Positions 17,685 through 26,554 of a DNA stretch of 64,000 nucleotides are shown one piece after another. Source of the stretch: QUBU01 sp014337915 (GTDB lineage: Bacteria; Pseudomonadota; Gammaproteobacteria; Steroidobacterales; GCA-2729495); contig SZOW01000010.1 of NCBI GenBank assembly GCA_030263395.1, positions 1-64,000 on the forward strand, given 5' to 3'. The stretch's first letter is position 1; every line of letters begins with the position of its first letter. The notes beneath the pieces are model-generated. The model had not been told where the DNA came from. It saw only the letters and a program-made list of their open reading frames with translations, and did not search any database. Made by a program: the position numbers and the translations under genes.

Positions 17685-20056
17685 TGTTGCTGCGGCTCGG
17701 GCGCGGGCTGCGCCGGCTTGAGCAGGTCGCGCAGGCTGCGCTTGAGGACGTCGCGCGGCTTTTCTTCCTTCTGCGGTACCGTTGCGGGCGGCGGCTCGCT
17801 GCCTGCCGTGGCCGGACTGGTAGCTGGCGCGCTGGCGCTGCCCTCCGTCGCGGCGGGTTCGTCCGCGCCACCGAGGCGCCTGAACAGCCGGTCCTTGAGC
17901 TTCTGCACCGCCGCGCCGGCAACCATGTTCTTGATGTCGACCGAGACCTTGGGCTTCTCGAGCGGGCCCTTGACGGTGAGCGGGATGGCCAGGCCCTTGA
18001 GGTCCTTGATGCTGCTGCCGTCCTCGAAGACCGGGGTCTCGAACACCTGCGCCTGCAGCGCGTAGTCCATGTTGCGCGCCACGAGGTTGAGCGCGCCCTT
18101 GCCGGTGAGGCGCAGGAACGGGATCTGCGCCAGCAGCTGGTCATCGCGCAGTACGCCGTCGGCGAGCGTGCCGGTCATCTCCACGGCCTCGAGCGGCGTC
18201 TGCGGTTTCGCGGGCGCGGGCGGTGCTGCCTCACCGCGCAGGCGCGCGCGGGCGCTGCGGATCTCATGCCAGAGATCGGTGCCCTGGTAGACGCCGTCGG
18301 CCAGCGACAGCGCGACCTTGCCGTCGAGCGTGGCGAGGATGTCGTCGCTGCGGTTGCCGCTGCCGCTGGCGCTGATGCGGCCGCTGAGCGCGCCGGCGAG
18401 CTTGTCGGTCTGGTAGCGGTCCCTGAGGATGCTGCCGAGCTGCAGGGCGCTGATCTGCTGGTCGAGCGTGACCTGCGCCTTCGGGCCGCTGGCATCGATG
18501 GCGACGCTGCCGCGATAGCTGCCGCCGTAGAGCTGCGCGGCCAGCGGGTCGAGGCGCAGCCGCCCGCCGTCGGCGCGCACGGTGGCGCTGACGTCAGTGA
18601 GGTGCGTTTTCGCGAATACCAGCTTGCCGATGCCGATGCGGCCATCGAGGCGCATGCCGCGCAGGGTCTCGACGGGGATGTCATCGCCGGCGGCTGCGGC
18701 GGCCTTGTCCTTGTTCTTGTTCTGGTCCTGGCCCGCGGTCGCGCCGCCCGCGGTGGCGGGCGCGAGGTAGCGGTCGAGGTCGAGCTGGTCGATGCGCAGG
18801 TCGAAGCGCGTCATCGGCTTGTCGAAGCCGTTGAGGCCGAGGCTGCCGGTCAGCCGGCTGTCGTCGAGCTGGATGTCGAGGCCCTTGAGGTCCAGCACAT
18901 CCTTGCCGAGCGACCAGGCGCCGCTGCCGGCGAGGCGGGTCAGCGCCTTCGGGTCCGCGGTCTTCGGTTCGGGCTCGCCCAGCGCCGCGAGCAGGCTGCG
19001 CGGTGAGAGCGGTTCGAGCTTGAAGCGGCCGGCGAGTTCGGCGCCGCCCGCGCTGCCGGGCCTGAGCCGGCCGCCGCCCTCGAGCGCGAGGCGCGCACCG
19101 AGGCCGTCGATGTCGGCCTTGAAGGCCTTGATCGCACCGGCGAGCTTGTCGATGTCCAGCGCCAGCCCCTCGAGCGCCAGCTTGCCGCTGATGCTGCCGC
19201 CGGGGATGTCCCTGCCCTTCATGCTGAAGTCGGCCTGCAGCGCGGGAATCACCAGTTCGCTGCTGGCGCCGAAAGCAAGGTTCGCCGCGACGGCACTGAG
19301 TTTGCCCTCGATGGTCTGCGCCGGCAGCGAGGCGCCGGTGAGACCGAAGTCCAGCTGCGGCTTCGTCAGTGTCAGCTTCGAGGTTGCGGGGTCCAGCAGC
19401 GCGCTCGCCCGCAGCGCGATCTCGCCGCCGAGGCCGTCGCTCTCCTCGCTGAAGTGGGTGGTGAGCTGCAGGTCGAAGGGTACGCCGGGGCTGATGCTGC
19501 CGGTGTCCAGCTGCAGCTGCTCGGCACGGTAGGCCGAGCCGTCCTGCTCGTCGCGGTAAGCCAGCTGGCCGCTGCGGATACGGATGCCGCCGATGTGCAG
19601 CTCCGGCGCCGGCGTTTCCGCGGCGGCGGCTGCCGCGCCGTCGGGTGCCTGCTGCGGGGCGAACTCCCAGTTGGCCACGCCGTCCTTGCGCAGCAGCAGG
19701 TTGGCGTCCAGGCCATCGAGGCTGACGACGCCGATCTCCACCCGCCGCTCGGTGAGCAGCGGCCAGAGGCGGATGCTCAGCTCGGCGTTCTCCACGCTGG
19801 CGAAGCTGTCGCCGGCGAAGCCGGGCGGGTTGCCGAGCCTGGCGCGGCCGAGGCGGATGCTGCAGCAGGGAAAGAAGTCGAGGCCGATGTCGCCTTCGAG
19901 GCTGAGCTTGCGCCCGGTGGCCTTCTCCACCGACTGCGCGAGCAGCGGCTGGAATTCTTTCGGGTCGAACAGGACGGCGACCGCCAGGGCAATGGCCAGG
20001 GCGAGCACCAGCAGGACGCCGACCAGGCCGGCGATGAGCTTCATGACGCGGTTCAT
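17681..20056 (-). CDS. AsmA-family protein
   Basis: A 791-residue envelope protein with one N-terminal membrane anchor (about residues 7-29) followed by a long periplasmic region of AsmA/TamB-like repeats and a C-terminal AsmA domain, with a low-complexity tail rich in Ala, Pro and Glu. Family members form bridge-like structures for phospholipid movement to the outer membrane. An insertion at about residues 440-455 is rich in Lys, Asn and Asp and probably is a surface loop. The gene sits directly before mutY, an order found in related gammaproteobacteria. Confidence 0.88.
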   Translation of the reverse strand: MNRVMKLIAGLVGVLLVLALAIALAVAVLFDPKEFQPLLAQSVEKATGRKLSLEGDIGLDFFPCCSIRLGRARLGNPPGFAGDSFASVENAELSIRLWPLLTERRVEIGVVSLDGLDANLLLRKDGVANWEFAPQQAPDGAAAAAAETPAPELHIGGIRIRSGQLAYRDEQDGSAYRAEQLQLDTGSISPGVPFDLQLTTHFSEESDGLGGEIALRASALLDPATSKLTLTKPQLDFGLTGASLPAQTIEGKLSAVAANLAFGASSELVIPALQADFSMKGRDIPGGSISGKLALEGLALDIDKLAGAIKAFKADIDGLGARLALEGGGRLRPGSAGGAELAGRFKLEPLSPRSLLAALGEPEPKTADPKALTRLAGSGAWSLGKDVLDLKGLDIQLDDSRLTGSLGLNGFDKPMTRFDLRIDQLDLDRYLAPATAGGATAGQDQNKNKDKAAAAAGDDIPVETLRGMRLDGRIGIGKLVFAKTHLTDVSATVRADGGRLRLDPLAAQLYGGSYRGSVAIDASGPKAQVTLDQQISALQLGSILRDRYQTDKLAGALSGRISASGSGNRSDDILATLDGKVALSLADGVYQGTDLWHEIRSARARLRGEAAPPAPAKPQTPLEAVEMTGTLADGVLRDDQLLAQIPFLRLTGKGALNLVARNMDYALQAQVFETPVFEDGSSIKDLKGLAIPLTVKGPLEKPKVSVDIKNMVAGAAVQKLKDRLFRRLGGADEPAATEGSASAPATSPATAGSEPPPATVPQKEEKPRDVLKRSLRDLLKPAQPAPEPQQQ

Positions 20057-20107
20057 CGCGCCATTACACCATCCCCCCTGCGCGCGGCCAAGGCGCGCAG
20101 CGCGGCG

Positions 20108-20533
20108 TCAGCAGCCGTCGGTCATCGGCTGCAGCAGCAGCGCGCCACCGGGATGCTGCGGCGGCGCGTAGCGCACGCCGCAGCGCGCGCCCGGCGCGGC
20201 GTCGCGATGCCGGAAGGTGTCGCCGGACAGGGTGAATGCCATGGTCTCAGCCGGTGTCATGAGGCGGGCGATGTCCGCCGCCACGGGATAGCCATTGACG
20301 AGGCCGGTGGCTCCGGACTGCGCGCGGCCGAGCGCCTGGCCGAGCTGCGCGGCGCTGCGCAGGCCCGCGGCCAGCGCCTGCACTTCGGTGCGCCGGTTCA
20401 GGCTGGCGGTGTCGCGCTGCCCCGGGATCGCCAGCGTCGCCAGCAACGCCAGGCAAGCGACGGCGACCAGCGCCGTCGCCGCACTGATGCCCTGCCCTGC
20501 GTCGCTGCCCTGCGCGCCCGTTGCCACGGCCAT
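20108..20533 (-). CDS. Type IV pseudopilin-like protein (MshA-related C-terminus)
   Basis: A 141-residue protein with a prepilin-like start: short leader ending in Gly, then the hydrophobic helix ISAATALVAVACLALLATLA at about residues 16-35, continuing to an alpha-helix that ends in a glycine-rich turn. The later element TGLVNGYPVAADI matches MSHA-type pilins. The Glu usually at position +5 of the mature pilin is absent, as in some minor pilins. No pilus assembly gene is nearby. The first 136 bases overlap the end of the upstream gene in another frame; see the findings. Confidence 0.6.
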   Translation of the reverse strand: MAVATGAQGSDAGQGISAATALVAVACLALLATLAIPGQRDTASLNRRTEVQALAAGLRSAAQLGQALGRAQSGATGLVNGYPVAADIARLMTPAETMAFTLSGDTFRHRDAAPGARCGVRYAPPQHPGGALLLQPMTDGC

Positions 20534-20940
20534 GTCCGCACCCTCTGCCCGAGCGCGGGACTGTCGCGCGGCGCGCGGCCGCCGTCCGTGACGGGCGTCG
20601 CAGGCAGCGCCGCATCCGCGGCGAGCAGCGCCTCCAGCTGGCGCCGGCGACCCGCGGCGACCCAGGGCGTGACCAGCAGGACAGGCAGGCAGAGGACGGC
20701 ATCGCGCTGCCAGCCGGCGAGGTCCAGGCGCCAGGCGAGGACCAGCACGGCGAGACCCGTTGCCCCGGCGGCCAGCGCCGCGAACCAGGTGCCGCTGCAG
20801 GCGCATGCCCGCGCGAGGACCACGAGGTCCAGGCCGAGCCGCGCCAGCCGGCCGCGCGCGGCATAACCGGGCAGGGCATCGTGGCGCAGCAGCTCGATCC
20901 ATCCGGCGAGCCAGCGGGCGGCGGTCGCAGGCAACTTCAT
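20398..20940 (-). CDS. Hypothetical membrane protein
   Basis: A 180-residue protein not assigned to a family. Two hydrophobic segments (about residues 53-69 and 78-93) are flanked by basic stretches. Residues after about 125 become very rich in Arg and Trp, which is what the pseudopilin gene gives when read in this frame, so the true protein may be shorter or a frameshift may be present. It is the nearest gene upstream of the pseudopilin and probably shares its operon. Confidence 0.45.
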   Translation of the reverse strand: MKLPATAARWLAGWIELLRHDALPGYAARGRLARLGLDLVVLARACACSGTWFAALAAGATGLAVLVLAWRLDLAGWQRDAVLCLPVLLVTPWVAAGRRRQLEALLAADAALPATPVTDGGRAPRDSPALGQRVRTWPWQRARRAATQGRASVRRRRWSPSLAWRCWRRWRSRGSATPPA

Positions 20941-21166
20941 GCCGGCCATGGGAAACGCTGCGTGGCCGGCGTTCCAGCGGGAAATCCGGCGCGTTCGCCT
21001 GCATCCGGGCGGCAGGCCCTTGCCGATGCCGAACGGAAATATGTGAAACCGGTCCCGGCAGCCGGGTGCCCCGCCCCGCTAGCCTTGCGCACACATCTGT
21101 CCCCTGGACTGGGCGCGAAAGGGGTTCGGTGGCTGCGCTGCACGCGGCCGCCCGGCCAATGAACCC

Positions 21167-22906
21167 GTGAAACTGCTGTTGGTGGAAGACAACGCCGACG
21201 ATGTCGCCTTCCTCGGCGCGTCGTTGCGCAGGCAACAGGCCAGCGATATCGAGCTGGTCCACTGCCGTTCCCTGAAGGAGGCGCGCGAACTGCTGGGCGG
21301 CGGCGGCTTCGACGTCGTGCTGCTCGACCTGCACCTGCCCGATGCCCGTGGCATGGAATGCGTGGACGGCATCCAGGCCGTCAACCAGCGCGCCGCGGTG
21401 GTGGCGCTCTCCGGCCAGGATGACGAGGCCTTCGCCGTCAGCATCCTCAACAAGGGAGTGCAGGATTACCTCGTGAAGTGGGAGGGCCAGGGCCGTACCA
21501 TCCTGCGCTCCATCCGCTACGCCGTGGAACGCAAGCGCGCCGAGCTGCACCTGAACTACCTGGCGCAGTTCGACCCGCTCACCGAGCTCGGCAACCGCCA
21601 GTACTTCCAGGACCAGCTGCGGCGCGCCACCGCGCGCGCCCGCCGCGAAGGCAACCGCGTGGCGCTGTTCTTCCTCGACATCGACCAGTTCAAGATGGTC
21701 AACGACACGCTCGGCCACCAGGCCGGGGACCAGCTGCTGCAGGAGGTGGCGCAGCGGCTCGGCAGCCAGGTGCGGGCCGGCGACGTCATGGCCCGGCTCG
21801 GCGGCGACGAGTTCGCCATCCTCATGGAGGGCGTCGGTACGCCGGTGGACGCCGGCACCATCGCCCAGCAGCTGCTGGACGTGATCGAGGCGCCGTTCAC
21901 CATCGACGGCCACCAGGTCAAGGTGACCACCAGCATCGGCATCACCTTCTACCCGTCGGACAACAACGACACCGTGCGGCTGCTGAAGAACGCCGATATC
22001 GCCATGTACCAGGCCAAGGATTCCGGCCGCAACAACTTCAAGTTCTTCACCGAGCGCATGCACACCGAGCTGGTGGAGTACCACGAGCTGCAGCGGGACA
22101 TCGCCGAGGCACTGCGCAAGCAGGGCTTCCGCCTGGTGTTCCAGCCGAAGGTGAACCTGAAGACACGCAAGCTGCAGGGCCTGGAGGCGCTGCTGCGCTG
22201 GGACTGCCCGAAGCGCGGCCCGGTGAGCCCCGCGCGCTTCATCCCGGTCGCCGAGGCCAGCGGGCATATCGTGCCGCTGGGCTACTGGGTGCTCAACAGC
22301 GTCTGCGAAACCATCAAGGCCTGGGAGCAGGCCGGGCTGCCGCTGGTGCCGGTGTCGGTCAACGTCTCCACGCGCCAGTTCCAGCAGGCGGATTTCCAGC
22401 GCCGCGTCGCCGGCACGCTCGAGCAATTCGAGGTGGCGCCGGAACTCATCGAGCTGGAGATGACCGAGGGCCTGCTCATGGAGGACACCGATGCCGCGCA
22501 TCGGACCCTCACCGGGCTCAAGGACCTCGGCCTGCGCATCGCCATCGACGACTTCGGCACCGGGCACTCCTGCCTCAGCTACCTGCGCCGCTTTCCCATC
22601 GACGTCCTGAAGATCGACCGCTCCTTCGTCAACGAGGTCGGCGCCAGCGAGGACAGCCGCATCATCATCGATGCCATCATCTCCCTGGCGCGCAGCCTGC
22701 GCCTGGAAACCGTCGCCGAGGGCGTGGAGACCAATGCCCAGCTGGATTTCCTGATGGAGCGCGGTTGCTTCATCGCCCAGGGCTTCCTGTTCGGCATGCC
22801 GATGGCGGCCCCGCAGCTGGAGCCGCTGCTGAATGAGCTCATGGAGGGCACCGCCCTCATGCGGGTGCCGGACTTCGCCGATCCACTGCGGGCTTCCGGC
22901 AGCTGA
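21167..22906 (+). CDS. Response regulator with GGDEF and EAL domains
   Basis: A 579-residue c-di-GMP signalling protein. Receiver domain about 1-120 with phospho-acceptor Asp54 (VVLLDLHLPD) and Lys in DYLVKWEG. The GGDEF domain has an intact RLGGDEF active site and an upstream RAGD inhibitory site at the usual five-residue distance. The EAL domain has intact GLEALLRW, DDFGTGHSCLSYL and KIDRSFV motifs, so both synthesis and breakdown could be active. The GTG start follows from the frame; the nearby ATG runs into a stop. Eleven bases separate it from the histidine kinase, a likely cognate partner. Confidence 0.92.
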   Translation: MKLLLVEDNADDVAFLGASLRRQQASDIELVHCRSLKEARELLGGGGFDVVLLDLHLPDARGMECVDGIQAVNQRAAVVALSGQDDEAFAVSILNKGVQDYLVKWEGQGRTILRSIRYAVERKRAELHLNYLAQFDPLTELGNRQYFQDQLRRATARARREGNRVALFFLDIDQFKMVNDTLGHQAGDQLLQEVAQRLGSQVRAGDVMARLGGDEFAILMEGVGTPVDAGTIAQQLLDVIEAPFTIDGHQVKVTTSIGITFYPSDNNDTVRLLKNADIAMYQAKDSGRNNFKFFTERMHTELVEYHELQRDIAEALRKQGFRLVFQPKVNLKTRKLQGLEALLRWDCPKRGPVSPARFIPVAEASGHIVPLGYWVLNSVCETIKAWEQAGLPLVPVSVNVSTRQFQQADFQRRVAGTLEQFEVAPELIELEMTEGLLMEDTDAAHRTLTGLKDLGLRIAIDDFGTGHSCLSYLRRFPIDVLKIDRSFVNEVGASEDSRIIIDAIISLARSLRLETVAEGVETNAQLDFLMERGCFIAQGFLFGMPMAAPQLEPLLNELMEGTALMRVPDFADPLRASGS

Positions 22907-22917
22907 GCCACGCCGCC

Positions 22918-24453
22918 ATGACCGCCTGCGTCAGCGCCCACACTGCGACGATGGACCCTGACCTGCAGGCGCTGCTCCAGGACACTGGCGTTGGCATCTG
23001 GCGCTTCGAAGCGGACCCGCGCCGCTTCTGTTTCGATGACACCTGCCGCGCCATGTTCGACGTCGATGCCGACGCCAGTTTCGGGCCGGAGCTCATCCGC
23101 CAGCGCATCCACCCGGAAGACCAGCCCGGTTACTGGGCCGCGATCCGCAGGGCGATGGCCGGCGAGGCCAGCTTCAGCATCGAGTACCGCATCCTGCGTC
23201 GCGATGGTGCGATCCGCTGGATCAGCGCCCGCGGCCGCGTGCACCCGGGCCAGCCCGGCGAAGCCGTCGTGGTGCAGGGCGTCTGCTTCGACATCAGCGA
23301 GCGCCGGCAGCTGGAGGACAGCCTGCATGCCACCGAGCTGCGCCTGCAGGCGCTTGCGGACAGTTTCCCGGGACTGTTCTGCTACATGGATCGCAACTAT
23401 GTGGTGCGCTTTCTCAGCGACCGCTACATCGAGCACCTCGGCACGGACCGCCGCGAGCTCATCGGGCGGCCGCTGGCGGAGCTGACCGGGGCGGCGCGCT
23501 TTCGCGAGCAGCGGCCCATTTACGACGCCGTGCTCGCCGGCAAGGTCCACAGCTTCGAGGATGCGCGCCGCATGCCCGACGGCGAGCTGCGCCACTATGC
23601 CATCAGCTACCAGCCGGACCGCGGCGCCAGCGGCGAGGTGCGCGGCTTCATGGCCATCGGCCTGGACATCACCGACCTGCGCCGCGTCGAGCAGGCCCTG
23701 CAGGAGCGCACGCGGGAACTGTCGCGCTCAAACCATGACCTCGAGCAGTTCGCCTACGCGGCCTCGCATGACCTGAAGGCGCCGCTGCGTGCCATCGAGG
23801 CACTGGTGGCCTGGCTGCGCGAGGATCTCGCCAGCCATGACAGTAGGCAGGTGCAGGAAACCCTGGCGCAGCTCGCCCAGCGCAGCAGCCGCCTGCACCA
23901 GCTGCTCGATGACCTGCTCGCCTACGCGCGGGCGGGCCACGCGACGAGCGAGGCCAGCGAAGTGGACAGCCGGCAGCTGGTGGCCGACATCGGCCTGCTG
24001 CTCGCACCGCCGCCCGGGATGCGCGTGGAAGCCGACGCCTCGCTGCCCGTGCTGCGCACCTGGCGGGCACCGCTGGAGCAGGTGCTGCGCAACCTGGTCA
24101 ACAATGCGATCAAGCATCATCCGCGCCGCGAAGGCCTGGTGCGCGTCTATGCCGAGCGTGGCGACGGCGGGCTGGTGTTCGCAGTGGAGGACGACGGTGC
24201 GGGCATCCCGACCGAGTTCGCCGACAAGGTGTTCCTGATGTTCCAGACCGCCGGGCGCCGCGAGGGCGTCGAGGGCAGCGGCATGGGGCTCGCCATCGTC
24301 AAGCGCATCGTCGAGGGCCAGGGCGGCCGCATCTGGTTCGGTCCCGGCCGCGACGGCCGCGGCACGGTGTTCCGCTTCAGCTGGAAGCCGCTGCCAGCCG
24401 CATCAGCGCCCCGTGAGCCGCGCAACCTTCACCCGCTGCCCGCCGCGGGCTGA
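22918..24453 (+). CDS. Soluble PAS-domain sensor histidine kinase
   Basis: A 511-residue kinase without membrane segments. Two PAS/PAC sensor modules lie at about 15-140 and 145-265 (PAC ends VVVQGVCFDISERRQLE and GFMAIGLDITDLRRVEQ). A dimerisation domain has the phospho-acceptor His in AASHDLKAPLRAIE. The ATPase domain carries NLVNNAIKHHP (N box), EDDGAGIP (G1) and GSGMGLAIVKRIVE (G2). The closest relatives by motif are phytochrome-like or light/redox-sensing kinases, but no chromophore domain is present. It probably phosphorylates the GGDEF-EAL regulator upstream. Confidence 0.92.
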   Translation: MTACVSAHTATMDPDLQALLQDTGVGIWRFEADPRRFCFDDTCRAMFDVDADASFGPELIRQRIHPEDQPGYWAAIRRAMAGEASFSIEYRILRRDGAIRWISARGRVHPGQPGEAVVVQGVCFDISERRQLEDSLHATELRLQALADSFPGLFCYMDRNYVVRFLSDRYIEHLGTDRRELIGRPLAELTGAARFREQRPIYDAVLAGKVHSFEDARRMPDGELRHYAISYQPDRGASGEVRGFMAIGLDITDLRRVEQALQERTRELSRSNHDLEQFAYAASHDLKAPLRAIEALVAWLREDLASHDSRQVQETLAQLAQRSSRLHQLLDDLLAYARAGHATSEASEVDSRQLVADIGLLLAPPPGMRVEADASLPVLRTWRAPLEQVLRNLVNNAIKHHPRREGLVRVYAERGDGGLVFAVEDDGAGIPTEFADKVFLMFQTAGRREGVEGSGMGLAIVKRIVEGQGGRIWFGPGRDGRGTVFRFSWKPLPAASAPREPRNLHPLPAAG

Positions 24454-24461
24454 ACAGGAGC

Positions 24462-24851
24462 TCAGAGGGCGCGGCCGATCCCGTAACCCGCCCAGGCGGC
24501 GCCGAGCCCGAGCAGCAGCTGTGCACTGACGTTCAGCACCAGGCGCGTCCAGGCGCCATCGAGGCCGAGGCCGAGGGACTCGAAGGCGAAGGCCGAGAAG
24601 GTGGTGAAGCCGCCGAGCAGGCCGGTCAGCAGGAACACCCGCAGGTCCGGCACCAGGAACTGGCGACCTTCGGCCAGTCCACCCAGCAGGCCGATGGCGA
24701 GCGAGCCCATGACATTCACCGCCAGCGTGCCGACGGGAAACGCCAGCCCGGGGAACAGCCGGTGCACGGCACCGCTGCCGAGGAAGCGCGCCACGGAACC
24801 GAGCGCGCCACCGAGCGCCACCAGGGCGAGCTGCAACCAGGAAACCTGCAC
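24462..24851 (-). CDS. crcB: Fluoride exporter CrcB/FluC
   Basis: A 129-residue protein with four membrane segments. Family motifs GGALGSVARF, PVGTLAVNVMGS and GLLGGFTTFSAFAFE are intact; the last holds the phenylalanines and threonine that line the fluoride pore. Dual-topology dimers export fluoride. The start is GTG. It follows the MFS gene by 37 bases. No fluoride riboswitch is recognisable in front of it. Confidence 0.93.
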   Translation of the reverse strand: MQVSWLQLALVALGGALGSVARFLGSGAVHRLFPGLAFPVGTLAVNVMGSLAIGLLGGLAEGRQFLVPDLRVFLLTGLLGGFTTFSAFAFESLGLGLDGAWTRLVLNVSAQLLLGLGAAWAGYGIGRAL

Positions 24852-24888
24852 CGCGTCCGCCCTGGTTCGCCCTGGCCGGCGCGGCGGC

Positions 24889-26286
24889 TCAGCTGCTGGC
24901 GGCCGCCGTGGCGGCCTGCTCCGCCGCCCGGTTCTTCAATGCGCCCGACAGCAGCAGGGCCCCGACCAGCAGCAGGCCGATGGCGAGGAAGGCATGCTGG
25001 AAGCCGCCCGGCGTGCCGGCATGCGAGGCGGCCACCGCACCGACGTAGGCCGTGCCGGTGATCTGGCCGATGGAGAGCACCACCGAGAGCAGCCCCTGGG
25101 CGGCGGCACGCTGCGCTTCGCCCGCTTCGCTCAGCACCACGTAGCGCAGCGGCGCACCGAGCAGCGAGGAGAGGCCAAAGCCGGAGAGCACCTGGGCGAC
25201 CACGAACCAGACGATGTCGGTGCCGAGCAGCGCGAACACGAAGTAGCCGAGCGCGGTCAGCAGCAGGCCACCCTGGATGACGAGCTTGGAACCGACGCGA
25301 TCGAGCAGGCGGCCGGCCACCGGCGAGCCGATGATCAGCGCTACCACGGTGGGCAGCAGCCACAGCGTCGCCTCGTACGGCTCCATGTTGAATGAGGCCA
25401 CCGCGAAAGTCGGCAGGAAGATGCCGCTGGTCTCCGACACACCGGTGCACACCGCGATGAGGCCGGCGATGTTCATCTGCCGCGACTGGAACATGCGGGT
25501 CTGCAGCACCGGATCGCCGGCGGACTTCTCCATGCGCCAGAACAGCGGCATCAGCACCAGCGACAGCATGATCAGGCCGCCGATGCGCGGGTGGAGCATG
25601 CCGAGCCAGGGCTCGTTCTGGTCGAGCCCGGTGATACCGAGCGCGAGCGAGCCGAGGATCACCGCCAGCAGCAGCATGCCGGGGAAATCGAAGGGCTTGG
25701 GATTGGCCGGCCGGATCGCCGGCAGCAGGCGCATGGCACCGATGATCAACCCGACCGCGATCGGCAGGTTGATCAGGAACAGCCAGTGCCAGGTGCCGAA
25801 CTTGAGGATCAGGATCGCCACCAGCGGCCCGACCAGGAAGGCCATGCCGAACACCGCGCCGATGAGCCCGAGCGCACTGCCGCGCTTCTCCGGCGGGAAG
25901 GTGTCGCCGATCACCGCCGCGGCCACCGGCAGGATGGCGCCACCACCGCAGGCCTGCACCGCGCGCCCGGCCAGCAGCATCTCGAAGCTGGAAGCGCTGG
26001 CGACGATGAGCGAGCCGGTGCCAAACAGCAGCGCTCCGATCATGTAGATGATGCGCCGGCCGAAACGGTCCGACAGCTTCGCCATCAGCGGCGTGCCGAT
26101 CAGGCTGGTGAGGATGTAGAGGTTGGATATCCAGGCCAGCTGGCGGCTGGTGACGCCGAACTCCTCCTGGATGGCCGGGAAGGCCGGCCCGATGATGGCG
26201 ATGTCCAGCGCGCCCATGAGCACGCCGACGAACAGCAGGAGCAGGATCTTGTTGCGTTGTTTCTCGTCCATGCCGGTCTCGTTCAC
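24889..26286 (-). CDS. MFS multidrug transporter
   Basis: A membrane protein of up to 465 residues with 12-14 hydrophobic segments, resembling Bmr/EmrB-like drug exporters. Motif A is visible as LSDRFGRRIIYMIG, and the GDTFPPEKRGSALGLIGAVFG segment is typical of DHA-type pumps. Either GTG (26286) or ATG five codons later (26271) could start it. A terminator and tRNA-Gly lie upstream, so it has its own transcription start. Substrate unknown. Confidence 0.85.
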   Translation of the reverse strand: MNETGMDEKQRNKILLLLFVGVLMGALDIAIIGPAFPAIQEEFGVTSRQLAWISNLYILTSLIGTPLMAKLSDRFGRRIIYMIGALLFGTGSLIVASASSFEMLLAGRAVQACGGGAILPVAAAVIGDTFPPEKRGSALGLIGAVFGMAFLVGPLVAILILKFGTWHWLFLINLPIAVGLIIGAMRLLPAIRPANPKPFDFPGMLLLAVILGSLALGITGLDQNEPWLGMLHPRIGGLIMLSLVLMPLFWRMEKSAGDPVLQTRMFQSRQMNIAGLIAVCTGVSETSGIFLPTFAVASFNMEPYEATLWLLPTVVALIIGSPVAGRLLDRVGSKLVIQGGLLLTALGYFVFALLGTDIVWFVVAQVLSGFGLSSLLGAPLRYVVLSEAGEAQRAAAQGLLSVVLSIGQITGTAYVGAVAASHAGTPGGFQHAFLAIGLLLVGALLLSGALKNRAAEQAATAAASS

Positions 26287-26293
26287 TGCGGAG

Positions 26294-26315
26294 AAAAGGC
26301 CCCGTCGGGGGCCTT
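26294..26315 (-). terminator. Rho-independent terminator after tRNA-Gly
   Basis: On the minus strand an eight-base perfect stem AAGGCCCC/GGGGCCTT with loop CGAC, its last TT continuing into a short T run, begins nine bases after the tRNA 3' end. Confidence 0.75.
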
Positions 26316-26323
26316 GCGGAATC

Positions 26324-26397
26324 TGGAGCGGGTGATGGGAATCGAACCCACGTTAGTAGCTTGGGAAGCTACAGTTCTACCATTGAACTACACCCGC
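26324..26397 (-). tRNA. tRNA-Gly (CCC)
   Basis: Minus-strand cloverleaf: acceptor GCGGGTG/CATCCGC-like pairing (reads CACCCGC at the 3' side with discriminator T and encoded CCA), anticodon stem GTAGC/GCTAC with loop TTCCCAA (anticodon CCC), T arm with TTCGATT. Closely resembles E. coli glyU. Confidence 0.96.
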
Positions 26398-26407
26398 GCT
26401 GCCGCGG

Positions 26408-26437
26408 AGTTTAAGTGTCCGCCACTCGGTGCAGCAA
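26408..26437 (-). promoter_or_regulatory. Predicted promoter of tRNA-Gly
   Basis: TTGCTG and TAAACT on the minus strand separated by 18 bases, ending about ten bases before the tRNA. Confidence 0.5.
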
Positions 26438-26554
26438 GCCGGAAAGCCCGCAACCGGCCGTGCTGGGACACCGGGCGACGACACTGTCCCAGGATGCAGC
26501 GGCAGGCTAATCTGTGCGCCTCCCCGCAACCGGCGAACGCCACCCGCATCCAGC

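Noticed and set aside
20534..22567. Long minus-strand frame running from the pseudopilin through the GGDEF-EAL gene
   Set aside because: Only the last 141 residues look like a protein; the rest mirrors the clear GGDEF-EAL gene on the other strand.
24852..24888. Fluoride riboswitch before crcB
   Set aside because: Only 37 bases separate crcB from the upstream MFS gene and no conserved riboswitch core is seen.
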